NCBI RefSeq assembly: GCF_003202435.1
Contig: NZ_QJHK01000005.1
Coordinates: 1 to 64,000 of the forward strand
Length of the DNA: 64,000 bases
From: Flavobacterium cheongpyeongense
GTDB taxonomy: Bacteria > Bacteroidota > Bacteroidia > Flavobacteriales > Flavobacteriaceae
Reading direction: 5' to 3'
Position numbers and translations under genes: made by a program. A model generated the notes under the pieces. It was not told the origin of the DNA. It made no database searches and worked only from the letters and a program-made list of their open reading frames with translations. Of this stretch, positions 8,528-18,500 are shown in pieces. How positions within the stretch are numbered: position 1 is the stretch's first letter; every line of letters begins with the position of its first letter.

Positions 8528-10291
8528 CTATGCTTTTGTCTTATCAATAATGTTTTGCAGATAATCCAGTATAACCGTCTTTTTATACTTAGAAAGATCT
8601 CTGGTGGCCGGCATATAATTAGAATCTTCTGGATCTTTACTAAAAACTAAATGCAATATTTGAGCATTATTTTCAAACACTGTTCTATCAGCCAGATTAA
8701 AAATTCCTTTCGACATCAACGGATACAAGTTGGCATATTGCTGCATGATAGGCTGAATAAAATTGTCCCAATCCGGTACTATTTCTGATGCCGGAGCGCC
8801 AGAGTAAATCAAGAGACTAATAAAATTGGACTGATTGCAATCCTTAGCAAAGTTTTGGGTACTTAAATTATATGAAATTCCATATATCTGTCCATCAATA
8901 TATACTCTTGGATTTCCGGGATCGGGAGCTGTAAACTCAAGCGTAGCTTTTCCGTTTGCATCTGTCGTAACTGAAGCCGGATCTGTCCCTGAAAAAAACG
9001 GTATTGTTGGAATACCAACTACTGGCAATACTGGCGGTGGCGGTGCGAAAAGCAATTTTTGCGTAGCATCTTGAGCCTGAATAATTACGTTTGGAAGTGC
9101 TTTACCTAAATGGGTTGCGTAAAAATGAACTTTACAGTTATCATCTGGATCCAATCGGAATACGAATTTATCTGCACATACATAGTCTGCAGATTCCGTA
9201 TAAATTGCCTTTGAAGTTTGAGTTGTATCCAAAGTAAAAACATTATTAGGTGTAGTTACAATTTGCGTAATAGCCAATGGATATTCATTTACGAGGCTCA
9301 GTTGTTGCTCTGAAAGTGGAAAGGTTAAAATTCCGGATGTGCCCATATACCAATCCGGACTTGAATAATCTATTTTTCCAATATCTACATAACTTGTTGA
9401 TGTCTCTGTACTTGTATTAATAACAAGATGCAAATCTACAAATGAGTTAACTACTCCTCCTGTAGTAAACTGTAAGGCATTTCCAAAATCGAGTACTACT
9501 TGTTTCAATTGTTCATCTACTAGTGCTGTAGCATAATTATAGGTTTGTACTTGTCCAGGATTTAAACTTTGAGGAAGTGGGTTTGGAAATAATTGTCGTC
9601 CTAATACGAAATGTTTAGGCTCGTTGTTACTTGAAGGCCCTATTGATCCAGCAATTCTTCCTAAGGTAAATTGAGGAGAAGTATTCGTTCCGTTATATCT
9701 GTCCACAGTAAACTGTATTGATAATTGATCACAACTTACAGCTTTTAACTCATTAAGGTATCTTGAGTTGGATATTTCAAAATTCCAATCGATATTCTTT
9801 ATAATTGACTGATAAGTTGCCCCCGCTGCAGCATCAAATGATTTATCAACCGACCTTGTAAACCAAATATTACTGAAAGCTGCTACTTCATAGTCACCTT
9901 TCATAAGTGTATTCCCCTCATTATTTACGATCCTTACAACAAATCCCCAAAGTTCAGATACCATTTGCTGTTGCGAATCTAAATCTACAATTTTACCCGC
10001 AGTGCGTGCGTCAGTATCCATGATTGACATACCGATAATAGGATCTACTAGTGGATTATCAGTACTGGTTCCATCCTGATATGTAACACTTGTTATTTTA
10101 CAGCCTATAAATCGCCAATTACCAGTACCATCAGGATTCCACCAGCCGTTTGCCGCATCAGCTGTACTATAATTCTGGTACTCTGGTCTAAATGTTTCAT
10201 TGTTAAAATGTGTTGGATCATTATTTACTGTCGATGGATCGGCTTGAAATTGTCCAGAAAATGTAAGGCGCGGGACGTTTAAATATGACAT
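8528..10291 (-). CDS. VioB/RebD N-terminal-domain-like protein
   Basis: A 587-residue protein matching the N-terminal half of VioB as I remember it. It starts MSYLNVPRLTFSGQF with a following TxNxDPTHFN segment (VioB: MSILDFPRIHFRGWARVNAPTANRDPHGH). It ends with YPLMSKGIFNLAD (from residue 523) and SNYMPATRDLS (from residue 557), against VioB YPFMSDKVFSLAD and SYYMPSTRELS. In VioB these immediately precede the ferritin-like domain, and here they immediately precede the next gene. No signal peptide is seen. It is the first gene of the nine-gene leftward run, but no clear promoter was found in the spacer upstream. Heme binding, as in RebD, is possible but unproven. Confidence 0.78.
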   Translation of the reverse strand: MSYLNVPRLTFSGQFQADPSTVNNDPTHFNNETFRPEYQNYSTADAANGWWNPDGTGNWRFIGCKITSVTYQDGTSTDNPLVDPIIGMSIMDTDARTAGKIVDLDSQQQMVSELWGFVVRIVNNEGNTLMKGDYEVAAFSNIWFTRSVDKSFDAAAGATYQSIIKNIDWNFEISNSRYLNELKAVSCDQLSIQFTVDRYNGTNTSPQFTLGRIAGSIGPSSNNEPKHFVLGRQLFPNPLPQSLNPGQVQTYNYATALVDEQLKQVVLDFGNALQFTTGGVVNSFVDLHLVINTSTETSTSYVDIGKIDYSSPDWYMGTSGILTFPLSEQQLSLVNEYPLAITQIVTTPNNVFTLDTTQTSKAIYTESADYVCADKFVFRLDPDDNCKVHFYATHLGKALPNVIIQAQDATQKLLFAPPPPVLPVVGIPTIPFFSGTDPASVTTDANGKATLEFTAPDPGNPRVYIDGQIYGISYNLSTQNFAKDCNQSNFISLLIYSGAPASEIVPDWDNFIQPIMQQYANLYPLMSKGIFNLADRTVFENNAQILHLVFSKDPEDSNYMPATRDLSKYKKTVILDYLQNIIDKTKA

Positions 10292-10560
10292 AATTTTATT
10301 TTTTGATTAAAATTCAGAACGATTGACTTTTTAATATTAAATACACTTTTCATTAAATTTTGTATAGTTGGTGTATTAAAAGTAAACTACAATCTCCTGA
10401 ATCCATAATCAAATGTCACAGGTTACTTTTTTTTTGCTATAGAGTATAAAAAACTATGTATAGAATTAATTTTTTATGAAGGTTGGTCATAAAATTAATA
10501 AATGAAGTAAAAATGAATCATAACTTTTTTGTCTATAAAAAATCAATATTTCCCACAATA
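10292..10560. other. AT-rich spacer upstream of the VioB-like/ebo run
   Basis: This spacer should contain the promoter of the nine-gene run. No exact TAnnTTTG element is visible on the minus strand; the nearest candidate is GACATTTG near 10414-10421, with no good -33 element. No ORF is present. A tRNA-like fragment follows at its right end. Confidence 0.4.
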
Positions 10561-10566
10561 GCTGAA

Positions 10567-10590
10567 TCTGGGTTCGAATCCTGGTAATTT
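10567..10590 (+). other. tRNA T-arm-like fragment
   Basis: The 12-mer GGGTTCGAATCC lies in CTGGG-TTCGAAT-CCTGG, which folds as a five-pair T stem with a canonical seven-base T loop. No matching anticodon or D arm, and no acceptor stem with the following TAATTTT, can be built from the upstream AT-rich DNA. It is therefore not a functional tRNA. Such 3' tRNA fragments often mark attachment sites of integrated elements. It sits between the ebo run and the S41 peptidase gene. Confidence 0.45.
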
Positions 10591-11957
10591 TATCTGTGCT
10601 TATTTAAAATAAATTTTACTAACAAATCGGCATCTTTAACACAAGGCTCTTTCAATTTTAAGCTATTAACACTAGGAACAGAGAGTTGTTTATCAGACAT
10701 TGTTCCATTCAAAGCTTTTGTCAGTAATACTTCCCTACTATCGCCCAAAGAAAAGATTTCAGGGTTTTGCAATTCGCTTAATTCAATTGACGGACTTATA
10801 CCTTCAGCATAGTTGCCCTGATTGTTAGCATTAAATAATTTATAAATAACGGGGTACAAAACCCATCCTTTTTTATCGGACATCCTGTTATCTTCAATAG
10901 CAAATCCACCGGTGTCCTTGCCTAGTGTTTTTTCTCCTATAGAAATTATCCTCAGAAATGGCTTTAGATTATTCAGTATTAGTTCAGATGCCGATGCTGT
11001 ATGATTACCACACAAAACATACAATTCCTGAATTGAAGGATGAACACTTCTTAAAGATTCAAAACTTACTTTTGATTCGTTCATCTCCAAAGCTTCTTTA
11101 AACGTTTGATTGACAACACCACCATTTTTATTTCCTTTGAATCGAATAAAGAAGTCATCTGATTTAATGTTGGGTGCCAAAATTGTACTTAAAGCTGTAG
11201 CAGATGATACATCCCCTCCACCATTATATCTTAAATCAACAATGACTTTGGAGACAGACTGATCCTGAAATTCTTTAAAAATCCGAAGAAAAGTGGCTGC
11301 AAGCCCGATATCAAAATGAGGGATTTCTATGTATCCCACCCTTTGATTACCGGAAAGAATAATATGGTATTTTATGGGCTGTAAAAATGTAAATCCTTTT
11401 ATTATTTCTACATTTTTTATTGCTGAAAAACCTTTTTCTGAGGAATATTCAAATACTTCCAATTGTGCTTTAGCTGAAAAAGCCAAATCGTTATATAAAT
11501 TTTCAAAATTCTGATGATTAACCAACGTGCCATTGATGCTTTTTATAAACTGGCCTCTTTTGAGACCAGTTCTCTCTGCGGGAGAATCTGTTAAGACAAA
11601 AAGAATGACTCCAAAAGCCTTCCCTTCGTATTCAACAAACGAAATATCAAATCCGTATGTGTTTCTGATACTTTTAGGGAGTGTTTCCGGATTGGCAGGA
11701 TTTATAGCATACGAAAAGCGATCATCCTTGTTCAATAACTTTGTAAAATACTCTTTGGGATTAATCGATAAATTTGTAAAAACGGGCAAATCTTGATTCC
11801 AATAATAGTATTTCCTCATTTGTTCATTAATCCACATATTTGTGTACTGATTACTTCCTTTTTCATATGATACGGGGCTATCATCACTTTGGCAGGAAAT
11901 AAGCAGAGTTCCAATAACAAAAAAAAATACTTTAGAGGCAACTGAAAAATTTTTCAT
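10590..11957 (-). CDS. S41-family (C-terminal processing) peptidase lipoprotein
   Basis: A 455-residue lipoprotein with a lipobox near the N-terminus (GTLLISCQ). It has an N-terminal helical region typical of Bacteroidota S41 proteins (RKYYYWNQDLP), a PDZ domain (SPAERTGLKRGQFIKSING) and a peptidase domain. The catalytic Ser lies in NHTASASELIL and the general-base Lys in GEKTLGKDTGG, spaced as in CtpA-like Ser-Lys dyads. It is probably attached to the outer or inner membrane facing the periplasm. It is the last gene of a leftward set of secreted/lipoprotein genes following a TonB receptor, so it may process proteins of that system (inference). Confidence 0.88.
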   Translation of the reverse strand: MKNFSVASKVFFFVIGTLLISCQSDDSPVSYEKGSNQYTNMWINEQMRKYYYWNQDLPVFTNLSINPKEYFTKLLNKDDRFSYAINPANPETLPKSIRNTYGFDISFVEYEGKAFGVILFVLTDSPAERTGLKRGQFIKSINGTLVNHQNFENLYNDLAFSAKAQLEVFEYSSEKGFSAIKNVEIIKGFTFLQPIKYHIILSGNQRVGYIEIPHFDIGLAATFLRIFKEFQDQSVSKVIVDLRYNGGGDVSSATALSTILAPNIKSDDFFIRFKGNKNGGVVNQTFKEALEMNESKVSFESLRSVHPSIQELYVLCGNHTASASELILNNLKPFLRIISIGEKTLGKDTGGFAIEDNRMSDKKGWVLYPVIYKLFNANNQGNYAEGISPSIELSELQNPEIFSLGDSREVLLTKALNGTMSDKQLSVPSVNSLKLKEPCVKDADLLVKFILNKHR

Positions 11958-12009
11958 TTATCTGTATTGAGAAAGTTATATGAACAGGATAACCTAAAGT
12001 TACTAATTA

Positions 12010-12783
12010 CTAAAAAGTAAAATAATCTACTAAATTAATATTGCCATCAACACCGGTAAAAACACCTGCTTCATTTGCTTTTTCATCCAGAACAATTAAT
12101 TTCGATTTATTGTTTTGGATGATCATCTGGAGCTTAACCTGCATTCCGGGAACATACGATTCGGTTGTTCCGTGTTTTACAAGTTCAACATTTATAACTG
12201 GAGGTGCCACATAGGCAAACTCTAAAAAAGAATTAAAACCATCCTGGTTTATATTTTCGGCTATCCCGATCATTTGTCCATTTGTTTTCTTAAGAATTGC
12301 ATCAACTGAACCTTTATAACCACTGTTCGAATATCTGTTAAGAGTTGGAAATATAAATCGAAAACCGACATGTCCGGCAACAGTCAAAACAACGGGTTTG
12401 TATGACAAAACTTTTGAAATGTATATGTTTTTGCCAGTATAAAAAGAAAGTGTATCAACAGGCTTGGCTACCGTGAAATTATATGACCGTAAAACTTCCT
12501 TTGATACTTTATTGATTACCTCTATTCTTTTAGGTGCATTATTGTAAAAAACAAAAGCATGATCTTTTGTGATTTTGTTTACAAAAGCAGTATTCTTATC
12601 TATAACCAATAGTTTTCCATCGATGGAAATCTGAATTGAATCCTGTAATGCATTATATCCCCTTATAAGTATTTTTCCTGCTTTTTGTTCCTGAAGGACC
12701 GGAATCAAATCTTCATTCATACATGCCGTAAAGAACAGGGCCGGAATTAAAAAAACTAAAATTCCTTTAATTATTTTTTTCAT
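12010..12783 (-). CDS. Lipoprotein of unknown function
   Basis: A 257-residue protein with a lipoprotein signal (ALFFTACMNED). The mature part is beta-rich, begins with GKILIRGYNALQDSIQISIDGK and contains GHVGFRFIFPTLNRYS. I do not recognise a named family; the repeated beta-strand layout would fit an extracellular Ig-like or DUF4397-like fold. It is 23 nt downstream of the T9SS cargo gene and 52 nt upstream of the S41 peptidase gene, so all three are probably co-transcribed surface proteins. Confidence 0.75.
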   Translation of the reverse strand: MKKIIKGILVFLIPALFFTACMNEDLIPVLQEQKAGKILIRGYNALQDSIQISIDGKLLVIDKNTAFVNKITKDHAFVFYNNAPKRIEVINKVSKEVLRSYNFTVAKPVDTLSFYTGKNIYISKVLSYKPVVLTVAGHVGFRFIFPTLNRYSNSGYKGSVDAILKKTNGQMIGIAENINQDGFNSFLEFAYVAPPVINVELVKHGTTESYVPGMQVKLQMIIQNNKSKLIVLDEKANEAGVFTGVDGNINLVDYFTF

Positions 12784-12806
12784 TAATTATGACTTAACTT
12801 AATTAT

Positions 12807-13655
12807 TTATTTCTTGATAAATTTTATCTTTTGTATTTTATTTCCTTCCTGAATAATAAGAAAATAAATACCGTTTGATAAATTGCTGATTAAAATACCT
12901 GAATCGTTATACTTTGTTTCCTTAACCAATATTTCGGTTGTATTGTATATTTTTAAAGTAACCTCTTCCTCTTTTAATGAAGTGCTTAACTGCAATTGCA
13001 AATAATCCTCAACAGGATTTTGTTTTAATACTGTTGCCGAAACATTTTTTACATCCTCTACTCCTAATAAAGATGTAGCAGTGATGGAAACTTTGTCTAT
13101 TTCTAAACCTACATACGTTTTTTTAGTCGTGGTTAAAAAAGCTAAATATACCTTAGACTGTCCTGCAAACTGAGAAACATCTAGTGTGTAATCAGCAAAT
13201 GCAGTTCCTGTCCTGCTGGATTTTCTTAGTAATTTTAAAGTTCCTATCTGGGTAAAAGAAGTTATATCTGTATTAGTAGTTGAAGCATAAACATAAATAT
13301 CCTGATTACCGCTAAGTATGGATGGCTGTGCATTTACGATTAATTGTATCCCTGTAGCATAGTAAGATAAATCAATTTCGGGAGTTATTGCCCAGTTTTG
13401 TTGCAATAAATTATAAGGAACTCCAGTTGCCTGATTAGTATTATAAGAACCTAATATATTATAAGTCCCACTAATAGTTTGATTATTTGCATCTATTTGC
13501 CAATCCATGCATGGAATCCACTTATGACCATCGCCATCCGCATCAATTAAGATCCAGTCGGACACATCTGAATCATTAAAATCATCTTCCCAAATTGTAA
13601 ATTGTGCTGAAGCTATTCCAGAAATAAGCATTAATAATGGTAATAGTATTTTCAT
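12807..13655 (-). CDS. T9SS-secreted protein, choice-of-anchor J-like
   Basis: A 282-residue secreted protein with signal peptide MKILLPLLMLISGIASAQ. The mature N-terminus (FTIWEDDFNDSDVSDWILID) resembles choice-of-anchor J/cleaved-adhesin domains: a jelly-roll beginning with a DDF motif and Trp, then WAITPEIDLS and VYLAF. The last ~75 residues (from NPVEDYLQL through NGIYFLIIQEG to KFIKK) are a typical type A T9SS sorting tail. It should be exported by Sec and then moved across the outer membrane by T9SS, whose regulator PorX is in this window. Its ligand is unknown. Confidence 0.85.
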   Translation of the reverse strand: MKILLPLLMLISGIASAQFTIWEDDFNDSDVSDWILIDADGDGHKWIPCMDWQIDANNQTISGTYNILGSYNTNQATGVPYNLLQQNWAITPEIDLSYYATGIQLIVNAQPSILSGNQDIYVYASTTNTDITSFTQIGTLKLLRKSSRTGTAFADYTLDVSQFAGQSKVYLAFLTTTKKTYVGLEIDKVSITATSLLGVEDVKNVSATVLKQNPVEDYLQLQLSTSLKEEEVTLKIYNTTEILVKETKYNDSGILISNLSNGIYFLIIQEGNKIQKIKFIKK

Positions 13656-13674
13656 TTTTGTATATTTAAAACAA

Positions 13675-13758
13675 AAGCTGCCTAAAAAGTGAGAATAGGA
13701 AACACAAGATTCAACCTATCCTGCTACTTTTTATAAAAACAAAACTTTTTAGACAGCC
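13675..13758. repeat. Nested inverted repeat: terminator or MITE-like element
   Basis: Outer arms GCTGCCTAAAAAGT (from 13677) and ACTTTTTAGACAGC (to 13757) are imperfect inverted repeats about 55 nt apart. Within them ATAGG and CCTAT, plus a second ACTTTTT, can form an inner hairpin. It lies between the beta-helix lipoprotein gene and the T9SS cargo gene, both leftward. It could end or attenuate transcription, or it may be a small non-autonomous transposable element with 14-bp termini. Confidence 0.5.
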
Positions 13759-13789
13759 TCGTTGATTATTTAATAATTATATGTATGCA

Positions 13790-15082
13790 TTAAAAATTGG
13801 TAAACTTTGTCCAGGTATTTGTCCAGTTTGCTTCTGTTGTAAATGCTCCTGTTGAACCAGATAAGTTTAAAGTACCATTGTTAAAAAATGGCTGTGTTAA
13901 ACCCCAGTCATCTGCAGGATTATTAGTAGATGTAGAAAAACCAAATAAAGCACCAGTAGGCAACGATGGATTTGTAAATCCGTGAATTTCTAAACCACTG
14001 TAGCTTGAATTACCAAACACTGAAGGAGACTCCCATCTGATACCCGTAACATATCCTGTAACTGTAGCATCTGTAAGATCAATTTCCCCTAACCTGCGAA
14101 CGTGAATACCATTCTCATAAAGAGCACCATCTGTAGCTGAGCTTACACCAATGATCGATAATTCAGATATAACAGGTCTTGTAATTATCACTGTAGATGT
14201 TCCTGATGCGTTATTATCCAACTCTATACCATTTGAATCCGGATTACTACCGCTTTTACTGTGTGTAGAATTTTTGTCTGCAATAGCGATTGCTTTTGTA
14301 ATGGTTCCGGTATAACCTAAATCAAAATCAAAATTATCATCATCAGGTGCAAAAGAAACCAGGTGACTTGCATTTACTGTTCCTCCAAAGAATTCGAATG
14401 AATCGTCTCTTCCATAAGATACCTGAACGTGGTTTATTACTGTTTTGTTACCTACACCTCCTAATGTTAAACCATTGATTTCAACACCTGTTGTTGCATC
14501 CAAAATACGACCTGCAAACTCGATACGCACATAGTTTAAAGCTCCGCCGTCATGCTCATTGTTTGATCCTCCGTAGTAAAAATCAGATAGAGAAGACTGA
14601 TCCCCCAATCCTTCTATCACATTTGTAGTCAGGCCATTATTTACATTTGCATCTCCTAAAATAACTAATCCACCAAAGTCACCTGGTGAAGCTGTTGTAG
14701 CGGTTCCGTCAAGCAAATTATAACTTGTAAATACAACGGGAGCCTCAGCTGTTCCCTGAGCATCGATCTGCCCCGTTTTAGTAATTACCAAAACACCTGT
14801 AGCGACTCCGGCAGCTAATGGTTTTGCTTTGATGAAAGTGCCTGGCTGTATGGTTAATTTTGCACCTATAACACGAACTACCCCGTCTATTTCCCAAACT
14901 CTGTCGTTTGTCCACGTAGTATTTGTAGTAATGTTTCCGCTTACAGTCTGTACTGTAGCAGGATAAGAAGAATAATCTGCACTGGCAGATTTCATTGCAA
15001 AAGATGAATCTGCCACAGCATCATCATTTTGACAAGAATTGAAGAACATAATTGCAATCGCTAACAAAAAAACTTTTTTCAT
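13790..15082 (-). CDS. Beta-helix-like surface lipoprotein
   Basis: About 430 residues from the ATG at 15082, chosen because it begins the lipoprotein signal MKKVFLLAIAIMFFNSCQ; the frame is open to 15124. The mature protein has a repetitive beta-strand pattern of a right-handed beta-helix (LTIQPGTFIKAK, GVLVITKTGQIDAQGTAEAPVVFTS, VRIEFAGRI, INHVQVSYG). Homologues in flavobacteria are often mislabelled multidrug transporters, but no membrane segment other than the signal is present. It follows a TonB receptor gene with a 480-nt gap and may act as its surface partner in the place usually held by SusD (inference). Confidence 0.78.
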   Translation of the reverse strand: MKKVFLLAIAIMFFNSCQNDDAVADSSFAMKSASADYSSYPATVQTVSGNITTNTTWTNDRVWEIDGVVRVIGAKLTIQPGTFIKAKPLAAGVATGVLVITKTGQIDAQGTAEAPVVFTSYNLLDGTATTASPGDFGGLVILGDANVNNGLTTNVIEGLGDQSSLSDFYYGGSNNEHDGGALNYVRIEFAGRILDATTGVEINGLTLGGVGNKTVINHVQVSYGRDDSFEFFGGTVNASHLVSFAPDDDNFDFDLGYTGTITKAIAIADKNSTHSKSGSNPDSNGIELDNNASGTSTVIITRPVISELSIIGVSSATDGALYENGIHVRRLGEIDLTDATVTGYVTGIRWESPSVFGNSSYSGLEIHGFTNPSLPTGALFGFSTSTNNPADDWGLTQPFFNNGTLNLSGSTGAFTTEANWTNTWTKFTNF

Positions 15083-15124
15083 GATTATTGAATTTTGATT
15101 ACCTTTGCTGCATAATTTATACAT

Positions 15125-15563
15125 TTAGAGGTCGTTGGGAGGAGCAGCAAATTTTCTTCCCTCTGACCTTTCCTTTTTTTTGGTAAAGCTTTTCTAATAA
15201 GTTTTCCGTTTACCACCAGAGCTTATTCCCTAATTGTCTATCTTTCACTTTAGGGCAGATATGAAAGCATCTTTCTAAGAATCAAAACATACAAGTCGAA
15301 ATTATTTTTTAACGTGAAAATCAATTGTCCGTTTAGTCGCTTTCTGACCTGGTTTTTTTGCTAACTTCTGACGTGTTAATATTTCCGGTTTATTTATTTC
15401 AATTTTTCAAAGATGAATTTTAAACAGATCTGTTTAAGGGCAAGAATATTGCCTCATTAACTACATTAGATTTTGAAAGACCGAAAAATCACTTGTTTTT
15501 TTATCCTTAACTGTTTCTTAATTTTAACCAGCTATTGTAGGTGAAATCAATAATTTAATGTTA
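15125..15563. other. 439-nt spacer between TonB receptor and lipoprotein genes
   Basis: No ORF is supported. It contains an imperfect inverted repeat, AGGTC ... GACCT at about 15127-15165 enclosing GGGAGG/CCCTC, close upstream of the lipoprotein start. On the minus strand this could be an attenuator, or a terminator after the receptor gene. No exact TAnnTTTG element was noticed. Confidence 0.35.
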
Positions 15564-18500
15564 CTAAAAAGAATAACTTACAGAAAGACTAATGGTTCTG
15601 CCGGTCCATGCCTTGAATATTTTTTTATCGATATCCTGATCAAATTTCTTTGTTGCGCCGGGACTAAGCGAGTAAAACTCTCTTGGGTTTGAACCTGTAG
15701 CCGCTCCTGTTTTATCACTATAACTATTAAAATTATTATAGGTTTCGATCGCAGTGTCAAAAAGATTTTTTACACCCAGTTTTACTTCTAATTTTTTCTC
15801 CTTAAAAAATTTATGGCTTATCTGAGTATCTGTAACAGAATAAGGCATACGGATTTCCTCGCCTTCGTAGCTAAAACCTACTAAAATGTACTGGTCACCA
15901 ATAGCGTTGTGCCTGATACTAAATCCCGTGCGGTCACTAATAAAATCCATTCCCAGATTGTAATTGTATGGAGATTGTCCGTATAAAGGACGATTGGCTT
16001 CATAGAGTCCTCCTGTACCGTCAGTTTGTTTATATCCGGTAACTTTTGTGTTATTAAAGGAAGCGTTTGCACATATAAAAATTTTGTTTAAAAGATCTCC
16101 CTCTCCCAGAAAAGACAAGTTTTTATAGATTTCAAATTCTACTCCAAAGAGTCTGGCACTATCAGAATTCATCATTTTTATGGATCTAGATGACTCTGCT
16201 CCAATATCTGTAACGCCTTCTATTGGCTTATCAAGATTTTTATGGTAAATGCCAAAAGAAATAATTTCGCCCGGAGACGGAAACCATTCTGTTTTAAAAT
16301 CATAACTCTCGACTACGGTAGAAACAATTCCGCCGGTAGCATTAATAACAAGTGAATTACGTACAGGATCATAATAAGGCAAGATCAGGCGTTCAGCAAA
16401 TTGAGGGCGTATCACTGATTTGTTATAACCTAATCTGAAATTTGTTTTATTTGTGGGACTTACCGTTAAATTCACCGAAGGCAGGTATTGCCAGGCAGTA
16501 TCATCTAACTGGGCTGTATCAAAATTATTCGCACTATTTGACTGGCTGGCAATTTGTGTGTAAACATAACTTTCGGCACGCATTCCCCATACTAACCTTA
16601 TATACTGAGAAATTTTATTATCAAGCATTAAAAAAGGAGAGTGTACTTTAACATCACCTATATATTCATTACCGTATGATTTTATTGAAGTCCAGCCAAA
16701 ACCTCCCCAGCGATAATAAGATCCGTTCAGTAATTGCGAATATGGAATCTCTACATTTGCTGTGTCAGTACCTTGACCAATTACTGTTAATGCTGCTGTT
16801 TCCTGCTGATTTCTTGCTTTTTTATACGTTCCGAAATAACCGCCTTTGATATTATTTTTGAACAATTCGCCAAATTCAAAAGCGTAGTTAAAATTAAGCC
16901 CAACATTATAATCTTTTTCGCTGCTTGTAATATTAGATCTTCTAAAGCTGTCACTGGCATTATATATTTGTGTATAAAGCTGTATATCGTCTCCGGCATA
17001 TCTTCTGTATTGGGTTACAAAAGTAGCGTCTTTAGTATCTTTTGAAGTACTTGCATAAGCACCAAACCAATTAATTTCCAGATTTTCAAAGCGATGATTT
17101 CCTTCTATTTTATTCTGTATAAAAGTCTGGTAAACCGGATAGTCTGTCTCTTCAGTAAAAGGCAAATCTGTCCCATCTAAGATTTCACTCATAGTAGCAC
17201 CTAATAACCAGCCTGTTACCTGAGTCAACTGGTTGTCATACATGTGCATATAGGAGTTTCTGGTGGCAATTTTGTGTTTCCCTAACTGAACACCTGCATT
17301 AAACATTCCACTTAAAACAGAATTGAAATTATAACTAGTACCAGAGTTTTTAAATCCGTATTTTTCATAAGTCGAATAACCGTTTTCCGGTGCTGGCATA
17401 AAATAAGTATTCACTTTATAATTTCCTCTTTCCGTATGATCAATCTGTAACTGATCCTGCCTGTTTTTTAAATATACTGAACCAACAAAACCAAATCTGT
17501 TATTATCTTTTAATTCGTATGTTCTCCCTATGGCAAACTGGAGCGAAGTTCCTGGAGCCGCATAGGTTTTAAAGGTGCTAAAATTATCCTCGGTAAATCT
17601 CTTCGACTGTTCTAAATAAGGTCCTGATGCTGCTTCTGTTGTAGGTTCATCTATATTAACCAGTCCAGATGGATAATCCCTTCTGCCATCATCATACCCT
17701 ATATAATCGTTTGCTCCCTGTTGTTTGGTAAGACGCTCATTAAAAGTGCTTCGGCTGTTGTAAGCAGTTCCTAAAGAGAATGATAAGAAATTTTTCTTAG
17801 GGATATCCTTTGTTTTTACTTCTATGCTTCCACCAGCAAAATTAGCATACATATCCGGAGTGGCATTTTTACTTACCACGACACTTTCTACCATTGTAGT
17901 TGGAATAATATCGAAATTAAACTGCTGTTGGTTGGCATCTGTACTAGGCAAATTAACCCCATCCATTACAGACTGGTTCCAACGCTCAGCCATGGAACGG
18001 ACTACTACATATCTTTCGTCGATAGTGGTTACACCTGTAATTCTTTTTAAAGTACTTCCAACATCTTTATCTGGTGTTCTGGCAATTTGTTCAGCAGAAA
18101 TTCCGTCTGAAAACTGAGCGGCTTTTTTTTGTTGCAAAAGCATTCCTTCTGTAGTCGCGGTAGCTTTTTGAAATGTTTGTGTTACAACTACTTCGTTCAG
18201 CGATTCGGCATCGTCTTTAAGGATCACATTGAGTACAATATTTGATCCGTCTAGTTGTATACCTGTAATTTTTTGTGTCTGAAAAGAAACATAACTAACT
18301 TCTATTGAATAAATTCCATCCTCGAGATCAAAAGAATAATTTCCATCAAAATCAGAAACTGTGGCATTAGCTGTTTCTGCGACTTTCACAGAAGCACCCG
18401 AGAGAGCTAAACCATTTTTATCGACTATTTTCCCTGAAATGCTTCCCAGTTTTTTTCCTGATGCAGTCTTTTTATTGACTGCAATATTGTTATTATTTCT

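Noticed and set aside
8502..8547. Longer start of the ferritin-like protein
   Set aside because: It would overlap the VioB-N-like gene, and the extra residues are not family-like; the ATG at 8502 is 25 nt past the previous stop.
450..10291. A standard violacein or rebeccamycin cluster
   Set aside because: Only VioB-like halves are present; no VioA/RebO, VioC/D/E or glycosyltransferase genes are seen.
10567..10590. A functional tRNA gene
   Set aside because: Only the T arm can be folded; no acceptor, D or anticodon arm is present in the upstream 60 nt.
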